Shown: positions 47,601 through 59,607, numbered from the stretch's first letter. The stretch: DNA of 64,000 nt from Baylisascaris procyonis (GCA_037389465.1 JAZARR010000105.1:2418001-2482000); one strand, 5' to 3'. Program-made: numbers and translations. The notes: generated by a model from the sequence alone, not told the origin.

Positions 47601-50600
47601 TGTACGCAGAGCGTAGCTCATGCATGGGTGGACCCCAAGGTTCGGAGCTTGGAGAAGGGGGATAGGCTACCTGCACAGCTGGAAATTTTACGGAGGTGAC
47701 TCGCATTCGGAGGTCGAACAAGCGACGGGAACGTAAGTTGGTTTTGGTATCGATATGTGGGGGACACTTAAACGTGTCGGTTTTTCATTTCCTTGCTCGC
47801 CAACTCGTGTGCTCCTTGATGAGAGTGAACTAATAAAATGGTGTTCATTTTTTGCAGCCTAGGTTTTATTTTCGATGAATTTGCCAGGTGAAGTTGTGAT
47901 CACCTTTGTAGGAGCGGGGAGCGACTCGGAAGAAAGCGATGGGGAGGAGGCAGTGCAACGCAGTTCGAGTGTGGAAGCGGACGATGAAGGCGGGGAACAG
48001 TCGAGGCGCGAGTGCGAAGAGGCAGAGGGCGCACCAGGCGCAAAGAGTAAGGCTAGGTTAAGTAGCCATGATGAGCGAACCTCCCTACAACACTCTCAAC
48101 CAGCAGGTAATCGCAGTGCACTCCTCTCTGAAGCTCTTTCTATGCTTCGATTTACACATTTGTTCACTTCCTTCAAGGTGTTAATGAGAATGCAGCCGCA
48201 AACTAGGTTTGCTGCAATCGATTGGTTGGTATAGTTGCCAGTCGGATAGAGGCAGAAGCCGTTCATTTTTTGGTGATGTGGTTCTTCGTGATGGTGGATT
48301 ATTGTATTTTCAGTGATTATTATTTGCAGTAGGGAACCAGATTATACTAATTAAGATGCGTTACTTCCCCAGTCACTTTGTCAGAGCGTGATCGTCGAGT
48401 CCCTGTTAACAGTTCTATACGGTACCAAATTACCACATCACTTGGAGTGGTATATACCTTGCTCGAATTGAATGTTTGATTGCGTCGTGCCGATGGATTT
48501 GTTGGTCTTGCTGAAAAGTGTCTATTTTATTGCGCAGTTAGCCGAGTTTTACATTCTTGGTAAATGAGAGCCATTTATCAGCTACCAGGTGAAGCATACC
48601 ACCACATTTAAAGTGCGCAATTTCCGGCACTCGTTTCAAGCATATGGCGATGGTTATGCTTATTTTTCTGTTGCTATCATTGTCGTTTCTCGCTTGTGTG
48701 TAGGGAAACACCATATGCAGTTTCCTGTTTTCCGCAAATTGTCCCGCATGTTGTTGTTTTGTTGGGTGTGTGAAGTGGACTTGCGATTTAGTCATATAGC
48801 AACACATTGTATCCTTATTGAACGTGGACCCTTTCTTTTACTTCGTTGGTCGTGCTCGCAAGTTCAAAACGCGGCATTGGTACCCCTATGCATAATTCAG
48901 TTCACCTGATACTTCTGGTCGTGAGCGCTTGTTAACTGTTGCTGTTTCTCGGAAGTAACGCTTACTGTTTCTCGAAAGTAACGTATCTGAGATTTGTGCC
49001 TGGAACCAGTTCTTTTCGTGCCTTTCGTATTTGTAAAATCGTCGTCTCATCCACGTTCTCCCGGCTAGGGGGTGGATCCATAACAGAATAAGGTTCGGAT
49101 TTTGTGCTGCCATCCGTCCATTAATCCGTTTATGTTGTGACAAGCGTACGGCTTTTTTTACATATTCGTAATACCACTATGTTCGCTTTTTCGAGATGCG
49201 TTTCATATAAATTGGAATATATTATTCTTTTGCATCTTCACTTGAAATGTCGGTTATTGTGGTTATGCGGTTGATTGATGCAACCACATTTCACCTACAT
49301 TCCAAGATGTTTTTGTTGGCAATGAGAAGGTATAAAATGATCTGCTGGAAGGTTCAAATGATTATCTGATGCGGTATGTTAAAAATGCTGCTTCATTACG
49401 TATATGAGAAAGGTTTTAACATCTAGTTTTCTGGGTGTTTTGTGAAGAATATTGTGCACAATTCTGATGCTCTGTTCTGCAATCGTTTTTTTTTTTTTTA
49501 TTTGCTCACATTGTTGAGAGAGAGACATGAAAAGAGCAGTTTATTTTAATTCTGTTCTGGGATGAGGTGTTTGGCTTGAAAGCATTGCACCCTTTCGTAT
49601 CTAGAGTTGTGGTGAAGCTGCGAGGAAACTGGGCGAATCTTTCGGATCACTTAACGCGTTCGTAGATTTAGTGTTGATTGCGTAGAGCGCTGTTTGTGTG
49701 GAATATCTGTTTTCAGGTGAGGTGGTGAAGAAGGAGGAAGAACAGCAGCAGGAAACAAACAAGTGCGAAAGCGGCATTATTAGACCCGAAGGAAGGAACC
49801 AACAAACTGAGCTCACTGACAATCAGAACAACAACTCTTCACCAGAAGGCCACAAGTTGCCGCGAAATGAGCGTGAAGGAGGTAACTGTTAAACGTGAGT
49901 GAAGGTGATAGGGACCTACCATTGGGTATTGCACAGAGAGGTCATTGAGCCATAGATGTAGTCTAAGTGAATCAAAAGCCAATTTATGCGATGTGTGTTC
50001 GGGTGGCTAGAAGCACTTTCTTTTAAACGGAGTGCATATAAAGTGTATTCTGAGACCATCATATCTGGAAAACTATGGGTGCAAAGACTAGCACAGTGCA
50101 TGGAAACAGTAACGGATTAGTTAATTCATTGTTGGAGAGCATGCAAAGGGAGAGAGAGAGTTATTAGAAGGGTAACTTCTTGGCACAAAATCTCATGAAG
50201 AGAGCTTACTTTCGCGAAGAATAGGTTTGCTAGGAACAACGTATGTGATTTTCACATGTTTTCCATTGGCAGAAAAAATCTCCCGTTGTGGCGACTTCCG
50301 GAAGAAAATCCTTTTTGACTGTTTTGCAAATATGATGCACTCGTTGTGCGATGCCTTGTAAGTAAAGCACCACCTAAAGTGGTTTTTTGTCTATCGTCTC
50401 CCAAAGAGATGTGCCATCCTTAGCTATTTCCTTTTTAGGGAAATTGATCATTGAAAGCTAGCCGTAGAAAAAAAATCATTCATGGCTCATTGCTTTCGTT
50501 ATGACTCGCGTCTTTAAAAGATTTTTAGATGACTCGTCATCTGAAGAGAGGTCATTGAAACGGAAACGAAAGAAAGCGTCTAAAGTTGAAGAAAAAGGGA

Positions 50601-52799
50601 AGACTTTGCCACTCGATGCACGCCTTGATAAGGAAAGATCTCGCAGTAAAAGTAAAGAACGATCGCATAATAAAAGGTATGGCTCTCCATTCTGTTTTTT
50701 TATTTGCCAGCTTAGTGCATACATTCATCAGTCAGCGTAGGTTATCTTTTACATACATCTGTCGCCTGTGGTAACGAGGTGAATTCGAGGGAGCTCACAA
50801 AAAAGAGCAAAATTAACTTGTGGCCATCTTTTATGAATGTAGAATACCGGAAAGTGATATGAGGTGATCGCTCCCACAGTCGTTGATTTCGTCTTTTCGC
50901 CAGATAATTTCATTTCCGGAGCCTTCTCGTTTTTCGTCGAGCATCTCATTGAGCCGTTTAAAGAAGCTCATTATTTGAATCGTCAGATTTATTGGGTAGT
51001 CGACGCAGTTGCGTCATTAGAATTGTGAGCGTTGTTTTTGATTTGGGTGGCGTTGGTTTTGAAAAATGTTCATTTATTTCCGATTGTTTTGTTTATTTCA
51101 GTGATTGCCATCAAATGCAACTGTTTTATGCATCTTTGTTGTGCTATCGTGTGCTTAATGTTTAGTGTCTGATATTAAGTTGCCTGTGATGTACACATGA
51201 CTCGTTTGCTACACTTGCGGAATGAGGTTAGGTAGATACCGTATCATCATTGTTTAAGGAGTATCGGCTTACTTACTGCTTGCTTACTAGCACACGCCGT
51301 GAAGGTCTCCAAGATCTCTTTTGGTCATTGTTTTCTTTTGAAATTAACGGTTGCTAATCCGGAATGGCGCTCCTTCGTGCTGCACTGCTAAGTGCTCCGG
51401 ACTCCTCTAAGCTTCAGGTCAGCTTTCTAGCGCTGAGGCAGCAAGAACTAGTGATGTCCTTGGAAGTGGTCGATGAAATTTGATGGATCATCTTGAGTTT
51501 TGTAACTTTCCAAAAGAGAGTGCCATTTTTTCGATTTTGTTTTTGCTTGTTGGGAAGCTGGGTTCAGAACTGATACCTTTTTGACTAAGGAAGATTATCT
51601 TAGCAAAGAAGGTGAGCGTTACGATCGCTCTCTGCAATCGATATTCCAGATTCTTCATCTCATTCGGAATGTTGTTGTTTTTTTTAATAAGGCGTTAATC
51701 GAATTCAGAAAGGGTCGGTCCCGGAGCTCTGAACGGAAGAAGCGATCGAAGCGAAGGTCAAGTAGCTCTTCCTCCTCACCCAAATCAAACTCGAATGAGA
51801 ACAGGTCTCTTGTTAACGTCTTGAATAGTACACGTAAGCTACCAGGGTTTCACTAAGGCGAGCAAATGGGCTCATTTAAAGTTGTTACTGCGCATTCATC
51901 ATGTGTCGCTGACTCATTTTTTCATTGTGTTACGCATGAATGAGGCGGGTGGTGATTAGAATTTTTGGCTTTCAATCGGAAACTGCCCACTTAAATGCAT
52001 CAAGAAGATTGCTTTTTGAACATGTGTAGGTTGTAGAGTCGACTGGAATTGGGGTCTGCAAATTTAACGTTGCATTGTGAGCAGCGTTAGCAGTCGATGT
52101 GTTGTACGTATAAAATTCATAGATGCTCGAGTTTTTAAGGACCTTTTCGTCATTACTTGTTTATGAAAGGTTTTTTCGCATTGTAGTGATGAAAGCAGCG
52201 AGAGCAGGTCCAAGTCTCGAACACCTGAGCGTTATCGGAGAAGGTCGAGAAGCGGAAGCGAAAATGGCCGAAGGAAGCACCGTCATAGTTCGCACAGGAA
52301 GTTTTCGCATTCGCATGCACATTCCTCGCACAGGTTGGGTTTATCTTTACGCTTGCTCTCCTTTTATAGCTTGGCTTTACGCTCCTGAGAGCATTTTGTT
52401 ATTCGAATGACTGTGTGAAGGACATTAGGGGGTTAGACATTGCTGGACGCTGGGCTCATATCCGGCAATTTCTATTGTAGTCACAGTGGTAAAGACTATG
52501 TTTTTAAGAGATTTAATATCAACGCTAACCGCATGCAAGCTAAGTTGTTATCTTATCGATGGATATGAGTTCCGTTTCTTTATCTCATGTATAGAATAAA
52601 TTTATTGCTCTCTTATGGAATGGGTGCGGGGTGTTTCGCAGATTGCAAACGGAAGTTGTAAGTTACAGACGGAGGCAACAAAAAATAAATTTGATTTAGG
52701 TCACACGAGAAAAGGAGATCGCGAAGCAGAGAGAGACGTCGTTCACGCAGTAGAAGCGCCCCTCGTCGTGGAAGACGTTCCAGACGATCGCGCTCTTGA
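41622..52799 (+). CDS. PNISR: PNISR homologue (SR-related nuclear speckle protein)
   Basis: PNISR is an arginine/serine-rich protein of nuclear speckles, tied to pre-mRNA splicing. Exons: 41622-41685, 42244-42420, 43954-44187, 45118-45330, 45527-45681, 46048-46221, 46363-46486, 47064-47156, 47912-48106, 49717-49881, 50529-50676, 51709-51804, 52187-52333, 52700-52799; 2085 bases, 694 residues, phases consistent. Residues 22-33 VNWAQLAQNWMA match the vertebrate IDWAALAQAWIA. A proline-rich segment follows (81-158). Residues 236-250 contain ALPAWIREGLEKAEQ, the family signature. An acidic FDSDSSEDES block starts at 281. TEILMVTTD (about 354) and KSSALAALCTLG match the conserved central helices, then GSDSEESDGEE, and an RS-rich tail ending RRSRRSRS. 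Vertebrate PNISR is about 805 residues, so this is slightly short. Exon 3 donor, exon 6 start (46039 or 46048) and the exon 7/8 join are the least certain. Confidence 0.88.
43117..43142. repeat. Hairpin (inverted repeat) in PNISR intron 2
   Basis: CGCCAGC and GCTGGCG flank a CTTTTTTGAAAA loop whose TTTT and AAAA also pair, giving about 11 base pairs with one bulged C and a 3-base loop. It sits in a stretch (42750-43480) with higher GC than the rest of the intron, perhaps part of a mobile fragment. Confidence 0.6.
44301..44444 (+). CDS. PNISR: Candidate alternative terminal exon of PNISR
   Basis: Exon 3 has a second, stronger donor, GAA then GTAGGT at 44184, which leaves phase 0. The next good acceptor (TGTTTCAG, ending near 44300) opens a phase-0 frame of 48 codons, QGISWRFVNWEHDFEELGL and onward, ended by TGA. 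Use of this pair would give a short protein with only the N-terminal and proline-rich parts. I know no homologue of this segment. Confidence 0.3.
46039..46047 (+). other. PNISR: Possible 9-base tandem acceptor at PNISR exon 6
   Basis: Acceptor-like TTCTGTAAG (to 46038) and GGTTGAAG (to 46047) are both in phase 0. The first adds RLK before DSDSSEDE; the second gives KFDSD, which matches the vertebrate RSKFDSD junction. The first has the better pyrimidine tract. Confidence 0.35.
48942..48987 (+). repeat. 23-base imperfect tandem duplication
   Basis: CTGTTTCTCGGAAGTAACG recurs as CTGTTTCTCGAAAGTAACG 23 bases later, inside PNISR intron 9. Confidence 0.75.
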
Positions 52800-53814
52800 C
52801 CTACAAGCAGCTTTTCCTTTCTTCCTGCGGCTTATAATTGCAGAATTTTTTGTCTATACTGGTCAGTCAGTCCTTCATGTAACTCTTTTCTTGCATATTT
52901 CTCCTGTGAGGACTTGTAGCGTTGATTGGATATGGACATAGCTCTTCGATTTTTCTTATATTGACAGTCACGATCACGGATAAACTTTGTTGTTCAGTTC
53001 TCCCCTGAGAGTCGGTGCTGGTTACGAAACAGTGAAAGCAGATGGTTTAACGCAGCGGGTACTCACGGAACTAAGTAATTGCATGCTATTGTGGATCGAT
53101 ATTTGAGCGTTTGTCGTCAAGATTAACCACGTTTCCACACTCGGCTGTTATGCTAAATGTTTTGCACATCTAGATCCTTTCGATTTCCACGACAAAATGC
53201 TTCATTTCTTTGCAATATCTTATGGACTTGTTTCAGGACATTCGTAATTGCTGTTTTTCTAAAATAGATTGTGGACAGGTTTGTTGTACTTGCTGATTGA
53301 GGTAATCAATGTTCTGATTGTAATAGATGCGTGGGCTCAATTTTTTGTTGTAAATTTTTTTTTAGCGATTTATATCGTTTCTGCTGTCATGTTGTTCTTG
53401 ATTATGGTCGTGAGTAGATTTATATTTTTTCTTAAGTTTTGGTGATGTCATGTTTTCATTTCTTATATTTGATTTGAATTTATTATATTGATGTAGTTTT
53501 ATGCACGCTTTTATGAGCAAGCACAAGTAACTTTGTTCATTTTTTTTTTTGAAATATTTATATGCTGCTGTTATTATAGAATTCTTATTGATTAGGAGAG
53601 AGTGTGTTGCTATATTGTGTGCGGTTATAAATTTGCATTTGCGCATCAGATTGTAGCAACGTTATATGCATACATAATTCTCTGCTATTTTTCGACATTT
53701 CTTTTGATGCTCTCATATTAGTTCAATTGTGTATTTTTATGATACTGTAAATGCTTCATTGTATTTTCATATTAGAACGTGTATGGCTGTTGATTGCGTA
53801 TTTCTTTGACACTA

Positions 53815-53900
53815 CTGATTCACTTGAGGTTTCTTTTCTCAGTGGAGGAAAAAATGTCTGATTCACTTGAGGTTTCTTTTCTCAGTGGAGGAAAAAATGT
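53815..53900 (+). repeat. Perfect 43-base tandem duplication carrying a splice acceptor
   Basis: Two identical 43-base units (53815-53857 and 53858-53900) start CTGATTCACTTGAGG and each contains TTTCTTTTCTCAG followed by TGGAGGAAAAAATG. Identity is complete, so the duplication is recent or maintained. Each copy carries a good acceptor and an ATG 11 bases after it. Confidence 0.95.
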
Positions 53901-53967
53901 TGGAGGTGTGTATTTCTTGTATCTGCACCCGTCAAGGATTTTCACCAAAGCAGTGGATTTGGTCTAG
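53854..53967 (+). CDS. Small open frame after a trans-splice-like acceptor (37 codons)
   Basis: The first copy of the 43-base repeat supplies TTTCTTTTCTCAG, TGGAGGAAAAA and an ATG. The frame runs through the second copy and beyond (MSDSLEVSFLSGGKN, then GGVYFLYLHPSRIF) to a TAG at 53965. Arrangement of acceptor, short leader and ATG resembles a nematode gene start, but the frame is short, unlike anything I know, and could be chance. It might continue by splicing instead of ending here. Confidence 0.2.
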   Translation: MSDSLEVSFLSGGKNVGGVYFLYLHPSRIFTKAVDLV

Positions 53968-56375
53968 AAATGTGCGTAAGTGATGGTGAACGGTACTGGC
54001 ATGCTGATAAATTAAAAGCAGCAATGTTTGTGAGTTCGTTTTTTTTTTTTGATGAAAAATTTGAGGAAAAAACCTCTTGCAGTAGTCGTGACTTTTTGTT
54101 TTGATTTTCTCGTTTGCTATAACTTCATTCGAATTTTATCTGCTTTGTGAATGTTTCGGGAAAGGTGGCACTGCGGTTTATTTACTAGCGGTTGTGATGT
54201 TAGCGAAACGCCGCATTAGTATGGTGTCCCCTAACTTTTTTCTACCTGATTTATTCGCCTTCTAATCTTACCACTCTTAAGAGGGTCTTCCAAGGTCTAG
54301 CACCATATGCTTACCTTTGGCATCTTTGATGCTCCTCATTTTTTGTTGGGTTCATCACTCCGGCCAGTTCACTTCGATACAAGATTGTTCTTTGAATTTT
54401 TCGCAGAGGTCAGTTCCCATCTGCTTGCTCGCTAAAAGTCCACCTAAAGAAAATTGCCTCCATGCAGCGCGCCACTGTTGACTGTTTTCTTTGTTCGTTT
54501 TTCTCAATAGCGATGTGAGCATCGGTTGCTCGTTGTTAAATTTACATGCTGATATGTTACTTATTGAAGAGTTCTGTCCTTGTTTTAAATAAAATGTCAG
54601 TTTATGCAGTTTTTGTGGTGATCTTCTCAACAGTCGTACAATGCTTGCTTCAACTTGTACTGTTTAGAAGAACAAAACCATATTACTTGAGGTGATAGAA
54701 GAGTATTTGTTGCCTTGTCATATGTCCTTAGATAATGCGTTAATTGTCAGCAAATTGCGACCATGTGAGTCGCCAGTTAGTGTGATAGTTCACCGCTCGT
54801 TTTGTGGATATCCATTTTTGTATTATAACGAATAAAGTTAGTGGTATAGACCGGTCGCAATATGTGAAGAATTCGAATGTACAGCGTGCTGGAAGATGCA
54901 TCGATGGTCCAATATCTAAATAGCAATTCCAAACTAGTACCATTCGTTCAAATCGCTTCAAGTCGTCCATCTGGCGTAGTGGTTGACGTTTTCGAAAGTA
55001 CGGGCGCGCAGTATGTTGTCTTGTCCTTTCTTCTATCGCGGATGGACGACATTTACCGTTGGGCCGATGACTATGCGCCCACTTGTAACGGCTAAACATA
55101 TGCGGCAGTCGAACGTTTCAAATTTTTGAACATCGGTCAAGGGATTTGAATTTGACTCATGATTGTAAACTACGACGTCTGAGGGGCGAATTAGGTGTTG
55201 ATCAAAGTTAGGAAATATTTATTGGGGACTATGTGGCGACATCGCGAGTTTGCACAAAATCCCTGTTTTCAAGTCATGGCGTGCCTGATCACCCTCATTC
55301 CGCCCTCCCAACCTCTTCAATACTTCACAGCCTCTCTGAGAGCTTGAACGTCATTCAGAAATCTTGGAGTTCGGATAGAAGTCCTAGGAGTTCAAATTTT
55401 TTGCTTTCGTTTCAAAATTCTGAAATATTTGACCATTCCGTTGTGGCGGATGGCTGGAATCGGACGTTCGCCCAACGCAACAGGAAAGCATACTCGTTTC
55501 GGTCTCTTTTCTTTTGTTTTGGGGTTTTTTAGACTCATTTTTGTTGGCAGTGCTCATACTAAGGATATGACTATTCAATATATGAGTAGGTATTATTTGA
55601 GCTGTTTGGAATACGTTGACTATTTAGCACAAAGGTAAAATAGCCTTATCCAAGCTGTCAACCCGCAAAGGTCGCATGAGCCAATTTCAGCGCTCGCCTT
55701 CATCAAGAGGGCTTATAGAATGCGCATTCAGGTTGCCGTGCTATAAAGTTCATTACTGTTCCGCTGCTTTTTCGTTGCTTTTGCGCATATGAAAGGTTTT
55801 TTCTGTATAATCCAGGATGCTGGATAGTGAAATACTCTTTCAATGCCCTGATCCTTGCAAGAAGGGCGTTTTTTCCATGGTTTTTTTCAGAATTTCTGCG
55901 GAATTCTCCCATTTCGTGTTGGGTAATGAGTAGCACCAAGACCGCTCCGCGCTTCTGATTTCGTCCCGACACTTTCTCAAAACACCGAATTGTCGATTAC
56001 GTCCAAAAAATTTTGACCTTTCAGGGGATGGAGAAGACGTGGTGGGGAATGTTTGAGTTTGCCTGTTTGTGTCTTGCAGAATTAGCGAAAGCAGTAAGGG
56101 ACCACCCATGTTCGTTTATTCAGGCATTTTGAGGTGCGCCGCTTATCGAACGAAGAGTCGTGCCGAACCACGCTGCTTGTTTTTATAGGGACGTTTTCCA
56201 ATTGGCTAATCTTCCTCTTTCTCAGCTGAACACTCCTAGTTGTAATTCACTATTCATATAATTCGTTCGCTTTTTTTCGAGTTGTTTTACCTATTTGTTC
56301 GTCTTCCGTCAAATTTTTATTTCCTTAGCTGAGCTCTCGGAAGTTTATGCAAACGCACACCATCGCCACGCCCGG

Positions 56376-56680
56376 CTGCCACATGTGTCTGTGTGCGCAT
56401 ATTGTGCTCATGCGCTTGCGCGCGTGCTTGTTGTGTCCGTGTGTATGGCATCTGCGTGCAAGGAGTGCGTGTGGGTCTGCGTGCGCGGATGTATGGTATG
56501 CGCGCTCAAGTATTTATGTATGTGCCTGCGGTTTATGTATATATATTGTATAACAACTGTATATGCGTGTACGTATGTGGTGTACGCCTGCGTATGTATT
56601 TGGACGTATGTGCAAAAGTGCTCATGCTTGTCCGAGTGCGAGTACATGTGAGAATGTGTGCTTGGATACCTGCTTGTTTT
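56376..56680. repeat. GT/GC-rich alternating purine-pyrimidine tract
   Basis: About 300 bases dominated by GTGT, GCGC and TATG words on the plus strand. The Cys/Val-rich frames here on plus, and His/Thr-rich ones on minus, are explained by the repeat. Such alternating sequence can adopt Z-DNA. Confidence 0.75.
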
Positions 56681-57019
56681 CTCTCCGCCTGTCTGTGCCT
56701 CCGAAAGACTTTTCGAAACGAAGACCCCATGCTTCGTGGCGGCTCTTCGTGGGTTTCATCGTCTATGTGAGGGATGTTAGGAGTGCGGATTTTGCCTTTG
56801 CAACCTGAAAAAAACTCGATTGGGTCACAGAACAAGAGAAGACTGCGTGAGGCAGTGTATTGGATTGAGAAACGCTAAAGGTAAACGTGGCGCATAGGTG
56901 TTTACAGAGAAACAATTGTAAGCGGTGATCGACAGATTGTAGATCGACTACTTTCGGGCATAGCAGAGAAGCGATGACCATAAGACAGAGCAAACTCTCT
57001 ACAAATGCCTTGAGGGAAG

Positions 57020-57300
57020 GGTCAGTGGTATAAAAGGAGAGCGTATTTGATTACAGGAACCATATGCTTCTAGCTCTTCGCGTGAGGCGTCGTCCTTGCG
57101 AAGGTCGGTTCGGACCCTAGCGGTTTGCAGTCGGTCCGCGGTGAGGCTGGGTCGTGAGATGTGTCCGACGCTTGTCGGCGCGAGGGTGGCCAATGTTCGT
57201 GCCAAGGCTCTGTTAGAGCGACGTCCCCCTGCTCTAGTGTTACCCCGTCTTACTGTTGTTGATTTTTTAAAGTAATAAAAACCTCAATCTCTTGTATTGT
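57020..57300 (+). mobile_element. Possible tRNA-like SINE or solo LTR
   Basis: A GC-rich block bounded by TATAAAAGG (57029-57037) and AATAAA (57274-57279). Inside are an A-box-like word beginning TAGCTC (57071) and a B-box-like GGTTCGGACCC (57107-57117) about 36 bases on, a spacing seen in tRNA-derived SINEs. A TATA box plus AATAAA would alternatively fit an LTR. The tRNA-like arms do not fold properly. No terminal duplication was found. Confidence 0.3.
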
Positions 57301-57705
57301 TGCCAGATTACACAGCATCTAGTCGGGTCGAAGAATTTGTAAATACTTAAGGGACAAATGAAGGATAGGGGGCCGAAACAGGGATCCTACACCTTTACAA
57401 AACGGTTTATTGCAGAAAATAATATCGGAGTATGATGGACGCAATCAAAAAGCATAATGAAATCTGAGACGCGCTATAGTTGGACGAGCTGGTCAACTTA
57501 AACATTTTATAAGGTTGTTCACTTATATGCAATCAAATGAAGTACCATGGTTTGATGTAAATACGGCTGGAAAGTTGGATTTAGAAACAACAAGATCGTG
57601 CCAGAAGTGCAGGTCTTTTCCAACCACATCATTTCAGTGGGACAATGGCCTTAGAGTTAAAAGTTAAAAGCAACAAAAAGCAGCAAGAGAAACAATGCTT
57701 AGTCA

Positions 57706-57726
57706 TTATGAGAGAGAGAGAGAGAG
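57706..57726. repeat. (GA)n microsatellite
   Basis: A short perfect GAGAGA run within purine-rich sequence. Confidence 0.9.
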
Positions 57727-57870
57727 CAATCAGCAAGAATGTCGCAAATCTTTTCTGCTAGTTTCCTGTGGTTTTTAAACTATACTGTTCCTATACTTTG
57801 AGATCTCGGAAAATTTATTTAATTATACTTTATCGTCTCGAAAATCCCTTAAGCTATATTAGACTGGGGA

Positions 57871-58016
57871 TTTTCAGGACGCTGAAACCTCCCACTGTCC
57901 TGAAAAGTTGCCCGCCCTTGCGCAGGGTGTGATTAATCATATCACACAGTGCGACCCTCAAGGGCCCTCCATCTACGGAGGGTCCCTTAGACTGTGTGTC
58001 TTAGAGATCCATCTCT
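57871..58016 (+). repeat. Array of five hairpins (structured RNA or MITE candidate)
   Basis: Inverted repeats follow each other with little spacing. TTTTCAGGAC (57871-57880) pairs with GTCCTGAAAA (57896-57905). CCCTTGCGCAGGG forms a small stem. GTGTGAT (57927-57933) pairs with ATCACAC (57941-57947). CACACAGT (57943-57950) pairs with ACTGTGTG (57991-57998), enclosing AAGGGCCCTCC and GGAGGGTCCCTT (one bulged T). AGAGAT (58003-58008) pairs with ATCTCT (58011-58016). Two of the stems share bases and would exclude each other. No coding frame spans it. It may be a structured RNA or a palindromic transposon end. Confidence 0.6.
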
Positions 58017-59466
58017 AGCCATAATTTATCATCTTCTATTAGGGCAGTTGACGTTTACAGGCTTCAAAATACTTGCAAATCGCACTTATTCTATAAAAAA
58101 CTGAGTACAACCCAAACAGGAGCCTTAAGTCGTGGATTTTCTGGTCTCACAGGGAACTCTCATTAGGTGCTTTCACCGTTTTTGAACATTTGGTCATTTG
58201 GTCGAGCTGTTGAACTCAAAAATAAGGCGCACGTTCTGCTAAATTGACTGATTTGCTTTTCCTTGCATTGCTTACTCACTTGTACGATTATTTTACTTTT
58301 ATTTTTTTACTCACGATTATTTTACTGCTCTGTGATCTCAATTGCACATCATTTCTTTAATGAAATCTGATACTGTTCTATCAGTTTCATGTAAATTTCA
58401 TTTCATCTTCTATGACAATGTGCCTGAAGACGCAATCACTCCATTTCCCCTCCCCCCTCTCCCCCCACCCCCTGTTACTTTAGAAAAGTATGAAATATTC
58501 GGAAATTTTTATTGTTGTGGATTTAGATCAGAACAAAAAAAATTGCGTTAAAACGTTTCCTTCGGCATCGTTCGTTTAAATTTTGTTTTTTTCAAATACG
58601 CAGCAATGCACTTCTTCATCGGCGATCCCTTTTATCATCGGTAAAACTCCAGATGAACCGTTCCTCCAGTCCGCCTCGTTTTAAGAATGATCTTTGCATA
58701 AGCTGTCTGCTTGCTAAGTCGTTCACAACACTCCCGTTGTGTAGAGCAGATTTATTCGGTTGTTTTGGCATGATCCCATTGTTGCCTTTAAATCCATTTT
58801 GTATTTCTCGATCTACGCCGAGAATATATCTATCGACATTATTATAATTGGCACGCATACCGAGCGAGAATCAAATTTTTGAGCGGACGTGAAATAAATT
58901 ATCGAAGCACGCTTGCAAGACGACAGTCTCTTGGGTGGGCATTACTGCAACTGTTCACTCCACGAATGCTGCGCTATGTTGATCCTTCGTGAGGGGGGAG
59001 GGGAGGGGAATAGCAGTGGGGAGCAAGAAATGTTGGTGGTGGAGGAATGATGACACTTTTTATACATATGTACGACATTTGAATGAAGTGATGGTTCGGC
59101 GATAGGTTTTTGCATGTATAGTGATAGGGCAAACGGTTGGGCGTGTGGACACGCCGGGCGAATGTGAGAAAAGGTGGAGGGAGCGAAAGAGGTGAAGTGG
59201 GCTTTGGGAGCACGTTGTAACATGCTGAAGCTGTCCTGGCCCCCGAGCTGCTCGCCTACAGCGCCCACGCTGTATTGTGCCGTGTCGGACGCACCCCAGT
59301 CAAGCACTGTGCTAAGCTGCCGCCGTGTAGCCAAGAAGCCAGGGAGCCAGCCGCCAAAGGCACTCTCAGCTGTTACACGCGTGCCCTTGCTTGTACCGCC
59401 CTTTGAAACCCTCCTATCCGTCGTCACGCCACTCGTTGCTAGTTCGTGGCGTAGTCTCCTTATACA

Positions 59467-59607
59467 ATGCGCATCCTCATTCTAATCGTGCTGCTTACGT
59501 CATTTGCGATTGTGGATGCACGCAAGAAGAATACGAAGCATACGAACGCCGATGAGGTCGAACGAACTCCAACAACGCAGTCAACCAAGTTTTCTGCTAA
59601 ACAGAAA
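59467..59607 (+). CDS. First exon of an unknown secreted protein (signal peptide)
   Basis: ATG at 59467 after TATACA opens a typical secretory signal: MRILILIVLLTSFAIVDA, with cleavage likely after VDA. A basic/Thr-rich stretch follows (RKKNTKHTNADEVERTPTTQ). A donor, AAA then GTATTT, ends the exon at 59607 in phase 0 after 47 codons. It lies directly downstream of a GC-rich block that may be the promoter or 5' UTR. The following exon is probably that at 63130, which also starts in phase 0, or an exon between them. No family recognised. Confidence 0.6.

Larger units (their letters stand above)
52800..59466. other. Region without a firm gene between PNISR and the signal-peptide gene
   Basis: Contains the T-rich PNISR 3' flank (to about 53.7 kb), a 43-base duplication, a GT-rich tract, a possible SINE or LTR, a hairpin array and a GC-rich block at 58.95-59.46 kb just ahead of the next gene. 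Frames at 54740-55100, 55233-55530 and 56109-55703 (-) have mixed composition and no recognisable domain. No close AATAAA follows the PNISR stop; the first seen is near 54586. Confidence 0.5.

Noticed and set aside
54740..56109. Possible additional gene from mixed frames on both strands
   Set aside because: Frames of 70-120 codons exist but carry no recognisable domain, no consistent splice chain and no agreement between frames.
56295..56835. Cys/Val-rich and His/Thr-rich open frames
   Set aside because: Explained by the GT/GC alternating tract; open on both strands at once.
57071..57117. A true tRNA gene
   Set aside because: A- and B-box-like words are present, but the D and T arms do not pair as a cloverleaf and no acceptor stem is found.
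58942..59427. 161-codon open frame on the minus strand
   Set aside because: It lies over a GC-rich block with open frames on both strands, has no recognisable domain, and faces the signal-peptide gene start. Composition explains its length.
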